A DNA stretch of 64,000 bases from NCBI GenBank assembly GCA_002104945.1, contig MCFH01000024.1, positions 186,001 through 250,000 of the forward strand. The letters run 5' to 3'. The notes under the pieces are model-generated. The model made no database searches. It was not told where the DNA came from and saw only the letters and a program-made list of their open reading frames with translations. Below are positions 32,650 to 47,792 of this stretch, in pieces. Made by a program: the position numbers and the translations under genes. The first letter of the stretch is position 1, and each line of letters begins with the position of its first letter. The stretch comes from Piromyces finnis. Taxonomy: Eukaryota; Neocallimastigomycota; Neocallimastigomycetes; Neocallimastigales; Neocallimastigaceae.

Positions 32650-35168
32650 TCATTTAATAAAATTGGTATCTGGTGGTAATTCATAGACCAGGCAACGTTT
32701 TAAATTTTTTTCATCATTTTTTATACTAATGAGTTTTAAATAGTTAAAACAATGTTCTATTACCAATTTTCCTTTATTTGGAGGAATCTCTAATACCAAA
32801 TAGTTTGTTTTCTTTCTATCATAAATTAAATTTTTATCAATACATTTTTGGAGAAACTCGCTGATTTGTTCATAACAATGAATTCCCTTTTCACCACCAC
32901 CAAGTAGGGCTAATTGTGGTTCATATTGAATTGATTTACTAAAACTTTTAATCTCTTTTTCGGTCAAATAGGGTGGGTTACACACTACTACATCAAAATA
33001 GGTTGTTTCCCCTTCATCTTCAGAAATAAAAGAACGGTGTAATTCTTTATTCTCAGAAAGGGATGAAAAATCACCTTTAATAAATTTTGCATTATCTAAT
33101 AAATGAATTATAAAATAAATAAATAATGATGAACAATATATATATAATATATAATGTATAATAATTAGAAGAATTACATAATAACATAATATAATAATAA
33201 TAAAATAATTAAAATAATTATATTTTAAGTTCACTACCTTTTTGATCTCCTAATAAAGCTTCTTTATTTTTATTTGCTAATTCTAAAATTTCATCAGAAA
33301 GATCAATGCCGACACCCTGCGAATTATTTATATTTTTTAAACATGATAAAAGAATACAGCCACTACCCGTACCTAAATCCAAAATACGATGAGGTTTCAA
33401 ATCTATTGTAGCTTGAACTAAAACTTCAGTGGCTTTTCTTGGTATTAAGCAATTTTCATTAACGTAAAATAAATTTCCAAAGAATTCCTTTTTTTTTTTT
33501 TTTAACAATTTATTATTGCAACAATAATATATTAATTTATTAAAAAATAGTAATGTGAAAAAAAAAAAAAAAAAAAAAAAAGATAATAAGGATATATGAA
33601 ATTAATAAATATATAACTAAATAAATAATAATTTATAATAATTATAATAACAATAATATATATACTTTTCTTTTTTTCTGTTTTTTTTTTTTTTTTTTTT
33701 TTTTCTAAATTTTTACCTTTTCCCCTAAAATATATGGTGTAGGTCTTTGATCATTATGTATGTGATCAATTAAAAATTTATTATCCTGATCCGAATTTTC
33801 AAATGAATCCAATGCTTTTTCAAATAAAAGTAATTCTTCTTCTTGTTTTCTTTTCCAAAATTTTTCTTCCTTTGCTCGAATAGCATTAAATTTAGTTGGT
33901 TCTGGACTGGTAAAACTCATATTTTCTTTAGTTTTTGGATGTTGGAAATAGAGTGAGGTAAGGGTTAAATAAAGACCTTTATCTTTTGAATTTGCAATTT
34001 GTTTGGTATAACGGGTATTTCCAATGATCGGATGCCCTAGTTTAATCATATGTTTTCTAGGTTGAAATCTATTATAACCTTTTTTAGGTGTTATTAATAC
34101 AGTGGTAAGATATCCAGAACCATTACGAGTTTTTGAAATTTTTGATATGGCATATTCTGTGATACATTCTTCATTATCTATTACCGAGGAAATTATTTGT
34201 TTTTCATTTTCATTTCCTTCAATTCTTCCATGAACAATTCCCATATAGGTTTGAACTATACTATTTTTTTTTAAATCTTCAACAAGTACATTATAACTAG
34301 ATTCTGTTTTTGCTGCAATGACCTTTAATTTTTTTTTTTTTTTTTTTTTTTTGGAATTTAAAAATTAGATTTTATTTTTTTTTTTAAAAAAAAATACTAA
34401 GTAATTCAAATCTATTCAAGTATTCCATCAATATTAATTAATTAAATAGTTAAAAAAAAATAATGATATTTACAAATCCTGGGGTTGCTTTATCAAGTAA
34501 AGAAACACATTTTGGATTTTCTAATTTGTCATTGGAATTTGATGGTTTTAAATTGTATTTTAATGCAATTTCTAAAGTACTTGATAATTGATTATTTAAT
34601 GTTGTACCAGAAGGTTTCCTTTATTCATTTTATTTATTATTTTTTATATTTTTATATTTATATTTTTATTTTATGAACAACGAATTTTAAATTTTAAAAA
34701 ATAAAAATAATAATTTAATTATAAATTTAAAAATCTAATTTTTGAGTTTCTGTAATAAATTTAGATTTCAATAAATTTCAACTATATGCATAAAATGTAA
34801 CTTGTTAAAACTGTTATTATTATATACCATACAACAGCCATTTCATCATCTTCATAACGTATATCTACTTTAAAACCTTCCTTATATTTTAAAGTTTCTT
34901 CTATTTTACGGGTAACCTTTACAACATCACCAGCATTAAGAGTTTCAAAACCTCTTGCCGGTTTTCCATTAATTAATACTTGCCCTTGTTTACAAGCAAG
35001 GTGACTTTGACTTTTAGAAATAATTAAATGGGAAAAGTAATTACGAATAAAAGATCCAACTTTTTCACCTTCATTTTCTTTAGTAATGATGGTTGAATTT
35101 CTTTCATTGCTTTCTTCTAAAGTCTCTTTACTTACTTCAGTTAATCTTGGTTCACTTTTAACTTTCAT
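32650..35168 (-). CDS. Fusion of RluA-type pseudouridine synthase (S4 + PUS) and PrmC/HemK-like methyltransferase
   Basis: Five exons (35168-34828, 34618-34474, 34322-33717, 33487-33238, 33095-32650) join in frame to 595 aa. Residues about 33-95 are an S4 RNA-binding domain (GSFIRNYFSHLIISKSQSHL; GQVLINGKPA; LNAGDVVKV). Residues about 100-330 are an RluA-type PUS domain: VVWKPSGTT, SLLDKATPGFVIAAKTE with catalytic Asp156, YMGIVHG, ILITPKKGYNRFQPRKHMI-like region and KLGHPIIGNTRY. The usual HRLD motif reads SLLD, so the conserved Arg is lost. From about 350 it becomes PrmC/HemK: RPTPYILGEKEFFGNLFYVN, CLIPRKATEVLV, the SAM-binding ILDLGTGSGCILL (399-411) and catalytic NPPY (487-490). PrmC enzymes N5-methylate the Gln of the release-factor GGQ motif. 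The helical N-domain of PrmC is replaced by the PUS half. The junction lies on either side of an intron that keeps the PrmC signature continuous. No targeting peptide is seen. Confidence 0.88.
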
Positions 35169-35937
35169 TATTTTTACTTTGTCATTCTACAATAAGAATA
35201 TATTTAAAAAAAATAAATTTAAATAATAATTTTTATAATAAATGTATTTAACTATGATCTTTTAAATATTATAAAAAGTGAAGAAGAAGAAAAAAAATCA
35301 ACTTTTTTTAAATATAATAATTTTTATTATATATATAATATTTTCATTTATATAATTTATATAATAATACCAATACTAATAACAACAAATACTTTTATTA
35401 TTTATCTATTAATTATTTAGTTTCTTCAAACAACTGATATTTAAATAAATAAACCTCTTTTCTTTCTTTTCTTCTTATTATCTTTTATATATAATAAAAA
35501 AAAATCAAAGAAAGAACGAAAAAAAAAGGAATGCGACAGTTTTTTAATTCAAAAATAAAAAGAAATTAAATTTTTAAATATAAAATTTTATTTATTAATA
35601 AATTTTACATTCATTTAAATATAAAAACATTTACTTTATTACTTTCTTTTTAAATATTTCAATTTCTAACAAGACATTCCTTTATGAATCATTGATATCA
35701 AATTAGTTATTAGTTGTTATTTACAGTTTTTTTTTTTTTTTTTTTTTTTTTTGTTTTGTTTATTTCTCTTTTTCTCATTCTCTTGTTTTTTAAAGATGTA
35801 TTTGAAACATTTTTAATTTGTACTTAAATATTAAGAATTAAGGCTTTTATCTTTTTTTGTACTCGAATATAAAAATTTTTATATTTTAATAGAAAAAATA
35901 AAAGTTTGATTTTTTTTTTTTTCATCTATTTCCACTA
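35169..35937. other. Spacer between the fusion gene and the DUF3883 relic
   Basis: A/T-rich region with a long T-run near 35729-35752. No gene seen; missing 5' exons of the DUF3883 relic were sought here without success. Confidence 0.55.
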
Positions 35938-36841
35938 GGATTTTCAAAAAAAGATAGTATTTTATTAAATGTTATATTTAATAAGGAAACTAGAACAAAT
36001 ATCATAAAATTAAGAGGAGAATGTGATGAAAATCAACTGATGTCAAATCTTATGGAAAATAGTGGTATTAGAAATATGGTTGTTAATGGAGAACTTACTG
36101 ATGATTGTGATGTAGTTAAACTTTTTAAAATTCTTAAAAATTATAATAAGTCTACTATTAGAAAAATTATTGAAAATCCAGAATTTTTAGATATGCCTAA
36201 TGATGGAGGATCAAATATAAATAATTATACATTTTTCAAAATGAATAGTACAAAAATAGTTAGTACATCCATAGAAGGAAGTATTACACAATTTACTAAA
36301 TCATTTGAAAAATATGGTGAGGAAACTATTAATAAAATATTAAATAACCCAAACACTATTTACATGATAAGCAGTAATGAATTAAATGATAGTATGCTTG
36401 AAGATTATAAATAATATTTATCGCGATTTATTTACACCAAATGAAAAAACTGGATATAGTGGTGAAGCATATATTTATGAATTATTAATGGATCTTTTAA
36501 GATCCGGTCAACTCAAGTCAGTTGAATGGAAAACATTAAGTAAAAATGGATGCGGAACTAAATTAGATTATCATGGAAAAACATATTATCTAGATCCAGA
36601 TGGTTCTCATTATGATATTGTTGTTGAAACTAATAATGATCGAAAAATATTAATTGAAGTTAAATCAACTAAACACGATTACAATGGAAATAAAGTTCCA
36701 TTTTTCCTCAGTCAAAAACAAATAAGCATGATGAATAATATTAAATATCCAAATGAATATATTTTAGCAATAGTTTTTGATGCACCTTGTAACCCTAAGC
36801 ATTTCTTTATGAGTTTAAGCAACAATGTGGTAGAAAATTAA
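35938..36841 (+). pseudogene. Relic of a DUF3883 (NO VEIN C-terminal, PD-(D/E)XK-like) protein
   Basis: Coding sequence opens after an acceptor-like CACTAG without an upstream start (GFSKKDSILLNVIFNKETRT and on). It runs to TAA at 36412-36414, then continues one frame over from about 36403 to 36841. The second part has the DUF3883 pattern: EKTGYSGEAYIYELLMDLL, SHYDIVVETN, ILIEVKSTKH, VPFFLSQKQISMMN and YILAIVFDAP. The E...D...ExK set matches the restriction-endonuclease-like fold. In plants and other fungi this domain ends very large Sacsin/NO VEIN-type proteins with a GHKL ATPase-like N-terminus; only the end remains here. The missing 5' end and the frame change point to a dead fragment, though unseen exons or an error are possible. 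Confidence 0.7.
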
Positions 36842-37863
36842 ATTTGCAATGATGAAAACCATAAATATATGATAAGGATGGAAAATAAATTTGAAGATGA
36901 TTATTTAACAAAAATTTTACAATAATTAAAAAGGAATAATGAAAGGATAAAGGTAAAAAGAAGGAAAATGAATATTACTTTTTAAATAATATTATTCTGC
37001 CTTTCATACATAAATTATAATTTTTATAGTTTTTATGGTTTTAATGATATTAAATTAATATATTGAACAATTTACTTTGATATATTCTATAATTTATTAA
37101 TTTATGTCTATTATTTAATATTTCCACATGTAAATTTTAATATTGAAAATATCCACATTTAAATAATTTCAAATTGAAAATGTTACACACCTTGCGTACT
37201 ATTAAAATTATAGTGGAAGGAAGGATGCGTGAAAATAAAAAGAAAAAGGTATTCAAAAGTACTCAAAAGAAAATAAATCAATTAAAAATTAATTATTTAA
37301 AAATATAATTGTTGAGTAAAATTAATAATATTAATAATTATAGAATGATAGATATATATACATTATGAGGATAAAAAAAGAAATGCTAATAATAGAGTAT
37401 GATGTTATAATAATGCATTTATCTGTTACAATTTAATACAATAGAATAATAGAAATATATTACATTCTATTACATAATTAATATAAAGTCCCTAGTTTTT
37501 TTAGATGTTAAAAAGAAAGATTTTTTATTGTATTCATTTATTTTTTTATTTTTAGTAAGTCTTTTTATATATATATAAAAACAATTTAAAATGAGCCAAT
37601 ATTATCTTTAAATATATTATTTTTATTTTTATGTTTCAATCATCCAATTCCTTCCCTTTTTTTCCACTATATTATTTAATTAATGTATCTCTTCTTAACA
37701 ACAATATTAATTATTAAATGAAACTAAATTCAATATATATTTGAAAATAAAAAAAAACTAATTTCATATGATATTTACAATTACTAAACTTATGAATAAG
37801 TATTAACAGATCAGATTCAGTTATTAAAATTCAGTTTTATTTCAAGTGTATTTTATAATTATT

Positions 37864-38005
37864 GTTTTTTTTTTTAAACATTATTAATTAATTATTCCTT
37901 TTTTCTAATATTAAGATAAACTTTTTTTACTCAAGTTTTTTTTTTTAAACATTATTAATTAATTATTCCTTTTTTCTAATATTAAGATAAACTTTTTTTA
38001 CTCAA
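37864..38005. repeat. Tandem duplication of ~71 bp
   Basis: Two adjacent, almost identical copies (37864-37934 and 37935-38005), each a T-run followed by AAACATTATTAATTAATTAT and ending TTTTTTTACTCAA. Confidence 0.95.
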
Positions 38006-38050
38006 AAGAGTAGCATTTAATTCATTAATACTCTTTCTTATTTCTATATT

Positions 38051-38330
38051 AAGATCATTCCATACATACACACCATTATTCTCATCATCATTATCTGTAA
38101 CATGACTTTTAAATTTTTTTTATAAAGAATAATATTTAAAGTTTTACCTAAAAAAGAATAACCGCCGTTTACTTTTCATATTTTTCAAGATCATTCCATA
38201 CATACACACCATCGACCTATTATTCTCATCATCATTATCTGTAACATGACTTTTAAATTTTTTTTATAAAGAATAATATTTAAAGTTTTACCTAAAAAAG
38301 AATAACCGCCGTTTACTTTTCATATTTTTC
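38051..38330. repeat. Tandem duplication of 136/144 bp
   Basis: Copy 1 at 38051-38186 and copy 2 at 38187-38330, both starting AAGATCATTCCATACATACA. Copy 2 has an extra CGACCTAT after CACCAT; otherwise they are the same. Both contain AAGAATAACCGCCGTTTACT, unusually G/C-rich for this DNA. Confidence 0.95.
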
Positions 38331-39242
38331 ATGTTTTATATTTAATAACATTAATAAAAGTAGCAAATACGCCTAATGAAACTATTGCTTTTTATCTTTG
38401 TTCTTTGGCTGCTGTCACTTCAAAGTCTTTTTTTTTAATAAAAAATTAAATTCTATTTAATTATTGGATTTCATTATTTAAATCATGACATATATTAATT
38501 AAATTAACTAAATATTATTTTAATATATTAGTTATTAATAAACTTTATTAAATAGAAAAAAGATGGTAGGATCATTTTTTCATTCATTCCTTCATTATAA
38601 ATTAAATAATAAGTGTCACATATATTAACTATAGTATTAATTTAATATAATAAATGAAAGATTCAATTAAATTTCTATTAGTATCATATATTCAATTGAA
38701 TTGTTAAAGGTCTATTGAAATGAATAAAGTATCCAATGATATGTTGAATTTTATTATAATATACCATAGATTAAAGTTAATTTATAATATATGGTGAATA
38801 TATATAAATATATTAAATTTTTAATGAATTAATAAAGCATCATAATATAAAAATTGTAATAAAAAACATAAAGAAATAACGAAATAATTTATAATTTATT
38901 TTCTAATCTTTTTTAATATATGAATATTAAATTTGTTTTATATTGAATAATTAAATGAAAATTAATTAAAAAAAAATAAAAATAAATTCATATATAAATA
39001 AAGAAAAAATAGTTTATTTTTTAAAAAAAAAATTTTTTTATAAAGGAAAAAAAAAGATATTTAGGTGAAATTTTTGCTTGTATAAAGAAAAAGAAACCAC
39101 AAACAACAAACCATCGAAATATTAAAATAATAGGGAAATACAATTAATATTTGAATCAATAAATTTTGAAATTATTTAATCTGTAATAGTAGTATATAAT
39201 AATAATAAAACTCTCTGACTGTTAAAAAAAAAAAAAAAGAAA

Positions 39243-40285
39243 ATGCAACAATCACTTGGAAGTAGATTAGAGATTTTAAAAAAAGGATACTTGGTTTATA
39301 AAAAAAGTCATAAAGTTTATGTTATGTTATGTGCTCCAGTATCCATTGCTGATGTAGCTACTGTTTATCACAGTTTATTCCCAGGAAAAGGTAAATATTT
39401 TTTTTAGAATTATAATACATTAATAATTTAGTATTTCAATTCATAATAAAATAAAAAAAATGTCTTGCTTTTATAATATGAAAATATATTTTATAATATT
39501 ATAATTGTAAATACATAATGTACTAATGTAATATTATATATTTTAAACCTTTAAAAAGAGGGTATACAAAACAGAGCTTCCATTTTAGGTAACATTGCCT
39601 ATGCTGCTATGGAAGGTATGTAAATTTAATGGATAAAAATTATATAAACTATTTAATAACTTTTATTTAAAAAAAAAAAAGCAAACATATTAATAATTTT
39701 ATATAATTAATTTATATCTATTATGTATAAATAGAAACCCCAGTTATGATTTTATTACAATCAGAAAAGAATGTTACCAGACCAAATTTCGTTCATTTTA
39801 TTGATGTTCTTTCTGTTGAAGATGAAGTTGATATAGGTGCTGCTTGTAGTATTAGAATTAATACTAAAGATCATGTTTTATACTTCTCTGCTCAAACTAG
39901 TACCGAATATCAAGGTTGGATAAATGCTTTCCAAGAAGCATATCGTCAAGCTCACAGTAATAATGATGGAACATCTGAAGATAATGAAGAAAGTAACAAT
40001 AATAATGTAGAATTTGATATTCCAGCCGAAATAACTAATAATACAACTAGTAGAGGTCTTTCACAAAGTTTCCCACGTAACTCTACATTCTCTTCAAGTT
40101 CATCCATGGGTAATAATCGTTTAAGTATATTTTCAGATATTTCTTCTACTCCATCGGAAGTTCATCGTAATGGATCAAAGAAAACTTCAGAACCATTATT
40201 CAGTAGAATATTTAGTGCTTGTAAAAACCCAGATCCAGATGAGATGTACAGAAGAAAAAATAGTAAGAGCCAAGAATCTATCTAA
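39243..40285 (+). CDS. Small PH-domain protein
   Basis: Three exons (39243-39390, 39559-39615, 39735-40285) join in frame to 251 aa. The AG at 39557-39558, not the next one, is required to avoid a stop. Residues about 5-145 look like a pleckstrin-homology domain: LKKGYLVYKKSHKVYVMLCA, FVHFIDVLSVEDEVD, IRINTKDHVLYFSAQTSTEY and the closing helix QGWINAFQEAYRQA with its invariant Trp. The middle carries an insertion. The remaining ~100 residues are Ser/Asn-rich and probably disordered. PH domains bind phosphoinositides or proteins at membranes; the ligand cannot be told because the usual basic motif is only partly present. The start follows an A-run and GAAA. Confidence 0.78.
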
Positions 40286-42873
40286 AAAATTTATTTTATC
40301 TCAAAAAATCCCCAAAACAAAACTAAAATAAATATTTAGGGGAAAATATATAATAGAATTTATATATTATTTTTTTACTTTTTTTTTTTTTTATCAATTA
40401 ATTTAAGACTTTTTACCTTTTCATAATGAATTAAGAAAGAAAGGGAAAAAAAAAAAAACACCTTTTATACAATTTTGTAATGCAAAAAAAAAAAAAATTT
40501 TTTTAATAGACAATATATATATTGATAAGCAAACTCCATACAATAATATTATAATTATATATTTTTCCCAAAGACATTAAAAATTCAATCATTATTATTA
40601 TTATTATAAACTACTACTTTTTTTCTAAAAAAAAAAAAAATTATGCAAACCTCTCTAATTTAATTTAATTTTTACTTAACAGGATAATAAAAAAAAAAGA
40701 AAAAGAAATTATATTTTCTTTGATATATTTATCATTTTTTTTTTTACCTTTTTTAATATAATCCTTTTATCTTTTTTAATTTTTGACAAACTTTTTATAA
40801 AAGTAAATAAAAATTGAAATAAAATAATAAAAAAAAGTGCACTTTTAAATTTATTAATTAGTTTCTTTTATTTTGGTGGTTGGTTTCAAAGTCATGACAA
40901 AAGTGGAAAAAATAAAAAAGATACACAAAATTTAATTAAAATAAAATTTTAAAAACTTTTTTTTTTTTTTTTTAAACTTTAATTCTAAAAAAAAATATAA
41001 AGGTAATTCATTCCTTTTTATTCCTTTTAGGGAAAAGAATGATAAAGGCATTGATACTTTTTTTTTTTTTTTTTACATTAATATTCTTTACTATATAAAA
41101 TAAAAAGTAGGTCATTATTTCTCTAATACACATAACCATACTTTTTTTTTTTTTTTGTCAAGTGTATATATTATAATGAAATATAAAAATCTGTCCTTTA
41201 AAAAAAAATATGCCATGAAAATTTTATTGAAGTAACAAGTTTATAATAATAGATATATAATAATATAATATTAGTTAATTCTTTTTAATTATCCATATTT
41301 GAATTTGTTAAAATAATTAGATGAATAAACACAAGATGTGTGTGTGTATGTATCCGCTGCTGTATGTATCATCATAATAATTACATTTATTAAACTAATA
41401 TAATATTAATACAGGTAATGTGTTAAAAAGTAATTAAAAGATCATAAGATTTTTATAATTAAATTATTTTATGATACCATGATTCAACAGGATACACTTT
41501 TTTTTTAAAAAAAAAAATTATATTTATTAAAAGGAATGAAATATAAAAAAAAATAAAATAAAAATAATTTTTTAATACATATAATAAAAGGGTATATTCT
41601 TTAATAATTATTATATTCCTTTTATTTTTTTTTTTTAAAAAAAAGTGTCCTTTATATACACCAGAATATTTAGGGAGTATTTTGATATTTTGGTAGGATA
41701 AAGCAGGGTATTTTTAGTTTTATTTAATTAATTAAAAGACTAAATAATTATTGGTTCATAAAGAATTATTAAAAATTTAATTTAAATAAATTTATTTAAT
41801 TATAATAAATAATAATAAAAATATTTATTAATAATATTTATAATTAAATAGAATATTTATTATTTAAACTATTTAGTTTTTTTTTTTTTTAAAAAAAATA
41901 ATTTTTTTAAATTTTAAAATTATAAATAAATAGTATAAATAAATGAATATAAAATATTTGATAATAAAAATTTGATAATAATAAAAAAAAATATCGAAAA
42001 AAAAACCTTTTTTTTTTTTATAAAATTTTATAATACAAAAGAAGTAAAAAAAAAAAAAAAAAAGGCATTTTTATTCATCTTTACCTTTATAAAGAAAGAA
42101 TATATTGATATTATATAACATTATATTATATTGTAATTGTAAAAATTGATTCTAGATAAGAAATATTCATTGGTGATGAATAATAAATTTTGTTTTCCGT
42201 AAGATAAATAATTGTTTGATAGATAATTGATAGATAAATAAATATTATTACATTTTCATTTTCCTTCTTTCCCTTTTTTTCTCATTTCATTTTTATCAAG
42301 TGGTTCTCTTTAATTAAAAGAAAAAAAAAATAATTATTAAAGGTAGGTGTTATTATCAAGTATAAGTGGACATATACAAAAAATATATTTTTATTATAAA
42401 AATAGGTTTATTATTGTATTTAAAAAAAAAAAAACTTTTTTTTTTAAAAAGACGAATACTTTTTTTTTTTTCAATTTATGACCCTTCTTTATCTACACTT
42501 CTTTTTTTGTTCATATATTTATTAAATGTTTTTTTTTATGTAAATAAGAAAGTTTTATTTATATGAAAACTAAAAAAAGGAAATAATAATAGTAAAAAAA
42601 AAGTTTTATGTCAAATTTGAAATTAAGCTTTAAAAAAAAAACTTTTATTTTATGTAATATATGCTAAAATTACAAATAATAAAAGTTATATACTACAAAA
42701 ATAATAACTTTTTTTTTTTTTTAATTTATATTTTAACAGGATTCTTTATTTTTTTTTTTTCTGTAACAATAAGAATATATATATATATCAATATTTAATG
42801 CTTAATTTATTACGAAAACTATAACAACCCGTTTCATATTTTAAATAATATTCAAACTAAAAAAAAAAAAAAA
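40286..42873. other. Intergenic spacer
   Basis: About 2.6 kb of A/T-rich DNA with many homopolymers and a short GT repeat near 41336-41350. No supported gene. Confidence 0.6.
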
Positions 42874-45834
<2,961 letters not shown>

Positions 45835-46976
45835 AAAGTCAAAGGTACAAAAAAAATTTTTTTTATAAAAACCTTATGGATAAATCATCCCATTAACAAA
45901 AAATAAATAATGAATAAATAGAAAATAGATATTATCTATCCTTACAACTAATTCTATATCATGCCATACCATGTCAAAAAAAAAAAAAAATTAAATAAAT
46001 AAATAAAAATAGCATTATAACATAAAAACAATAAAAAAAAAAAAAAAAAAAAACGACAACAAACCAGAAAGAGCCTAAAACAAAGAAAAAAAAATGAATC
46101 TATTATACTCTCTTTCTATAAATATAAATTCTCTTTTTTTTTTTTTTTTTTTAATTATTAATTTTTTTCAATATTTATTTAAAATAATGTAACCTATAAA
46201 TATTATAACTATTGTAATTTTAAATATGAATGAATCTATCCCACCAAACAAATACTCTACAGAAATTTAGAAAATAATCAATAAAAAAAATATTATTTTA
46301 TAAAAAAAAAAAAAGGTATATAATAATTATTATGTACTAGAATAAAAGTATTACTATTATTATCATTGATATTATTATTAAAGAGGGAAAAAAAAAAAAA
46401 AAGTTTTATTATATGATAATATAGGAATAAACATGTATTTTTTTTTTTATTTTTTTTTATTTGTAAAAAGAAAAAGTTTTATTTTTTTAATTTTAAATTC
46501 CTGTTAAGCTTTAAAATATATTATTTTTAAACTAATAAAAGAAATATATATTTTTTTTATTTTTATTTTAACCTATCATAAAAGAAAAAAAAGTTTTTGA
46601 ACTTTTATTGTCAAAGAATGTTTTTGTTTAATATCATTTGTAGGATATTAAAAGAATATAATAGATGCCTTGATAGATTAATAAAAAAAATAGTGATAAT
46701 GTAGTGTGTAGGATATAATTCATATTTGTTTAAAACTTGGACGTAATACCTGTTCAATCTATTTTTAGAATATTTAGTATTTTTTTTTTTTTTAAACTTA
46801 TATTTTAGTTTATGATGTTTCACTGTAGACTTGAAAATATTTAAAATTTATATAAATAAAATATATCATATGTATATATATCTTTTTTTTTTTTTTTTAA
46901 TTATAATAGAGTATACAAATTCAATATTATTTATAAATAAATATTATTTTTTTTTTCATCAAATCTGTTTTATCAA

Positions 46977-47056
46977 TAGAATCTAAATGTTAAACATGGT
47001 GGTGATGTTGTTACCATTTTAAAGAATTTAATTTATTAAATTCTTGAAAAGTTAAG
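46977..47056 (+). pseudogene. Degenerate duplicate of the terminal PROPPIN exon
   Basis: The stretch AATCTAAATGTTAAACATGG ... AAAGAATTTAATTTATTAAA followed by TTCTTGAAAAGT closely matches the end of the PROPPIN gene (about 45770-45840), including the stop and the bases after it. Substitutions break the reading upstream (TTGAAC to TTAAAC, GGAGGTGAATG to GGTGGTGATGTTG). It lies 1.2 kb downstream of the gene in the same orientation. Confidence 0.75.
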
Positions 47057-47743
47057 TAAAAAAAAAAAATAAGCTTTTTTTTTATAGATATTTAAAATTT
47101 AACACACGAAGTTGTTAAAAAAAAAAATAAGCTTTTTTTTTTTGTCAATTTTTTTTTTACTTTTTCTTAAAAACTTTAATTTTTTTTTTTTTAAAAAAAT
47201 AACAATAGATAATATTTAATACTATTTAATAGTAAAAAAAAAAAGTTTATATATTTAAATATACTAATTTTACATGATTATATTTATTTTAATGGATAGA
47301 ATACCAATAATGAATTTGTTACATGACTCTTTTTTCTAACAATAAATAAACAATATTTTAATAAAACTATACATATCAAATTTCTCATACTATCCATTGT
47401 ATGAATTTTTTTTTTATTCTCTATCTTTTATACACTTGACAACACACCACACAAGATACCTGTTATAAATGGGTTAGGAATTTAATATGCTATTATAGTG
47501 CTAGTCTTTTGTGAAAATCATAAAGATGATAGGATTAAAAATAATTCAATAGCAAGTATTAAATTGTATTTATTATTTGAATACATAAAATAGGTTATTT
47601 AATACTATGACTAATATTTTTTTTTTTTTTAATTATTATCCTATTCAAAATACACAGTTCACAACAAATCAATTAAAAAAGTAGTGTTGATGCTTTTAAT
47701 GTAATATACCTAGATTCCTTTTTTTTTTTTTTTTTTTCAATAG

Positions 47744-47792
47744 AATGGCAGTTATTCTGGTATTTTGATTCATCCATAGAATAACTGCCATT
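47744..47792. repeat. Perfect 15-bp inverted repeat
   Basis: AATGGCAGTTATTCT (47744-47758) and its complement AGAATAACTGCCATT (47778-47792) around a 19-base loop, just after a T-run. A hairpin or the stub of a miniature element; it is not beside a gene end. Confidence 0.9.

Larger units (their letters stand above)
36842..39242. other. Intergenic spacer with two tandem duplications
   Basis: A/T-rich DNA holding the duplications at 37864-38005 and 38051-38330. A short stretch at 38351-38428 reads like protein (VANTPNETIAFYLCSLAAVT) but is isolated. Confidence 0.55.
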
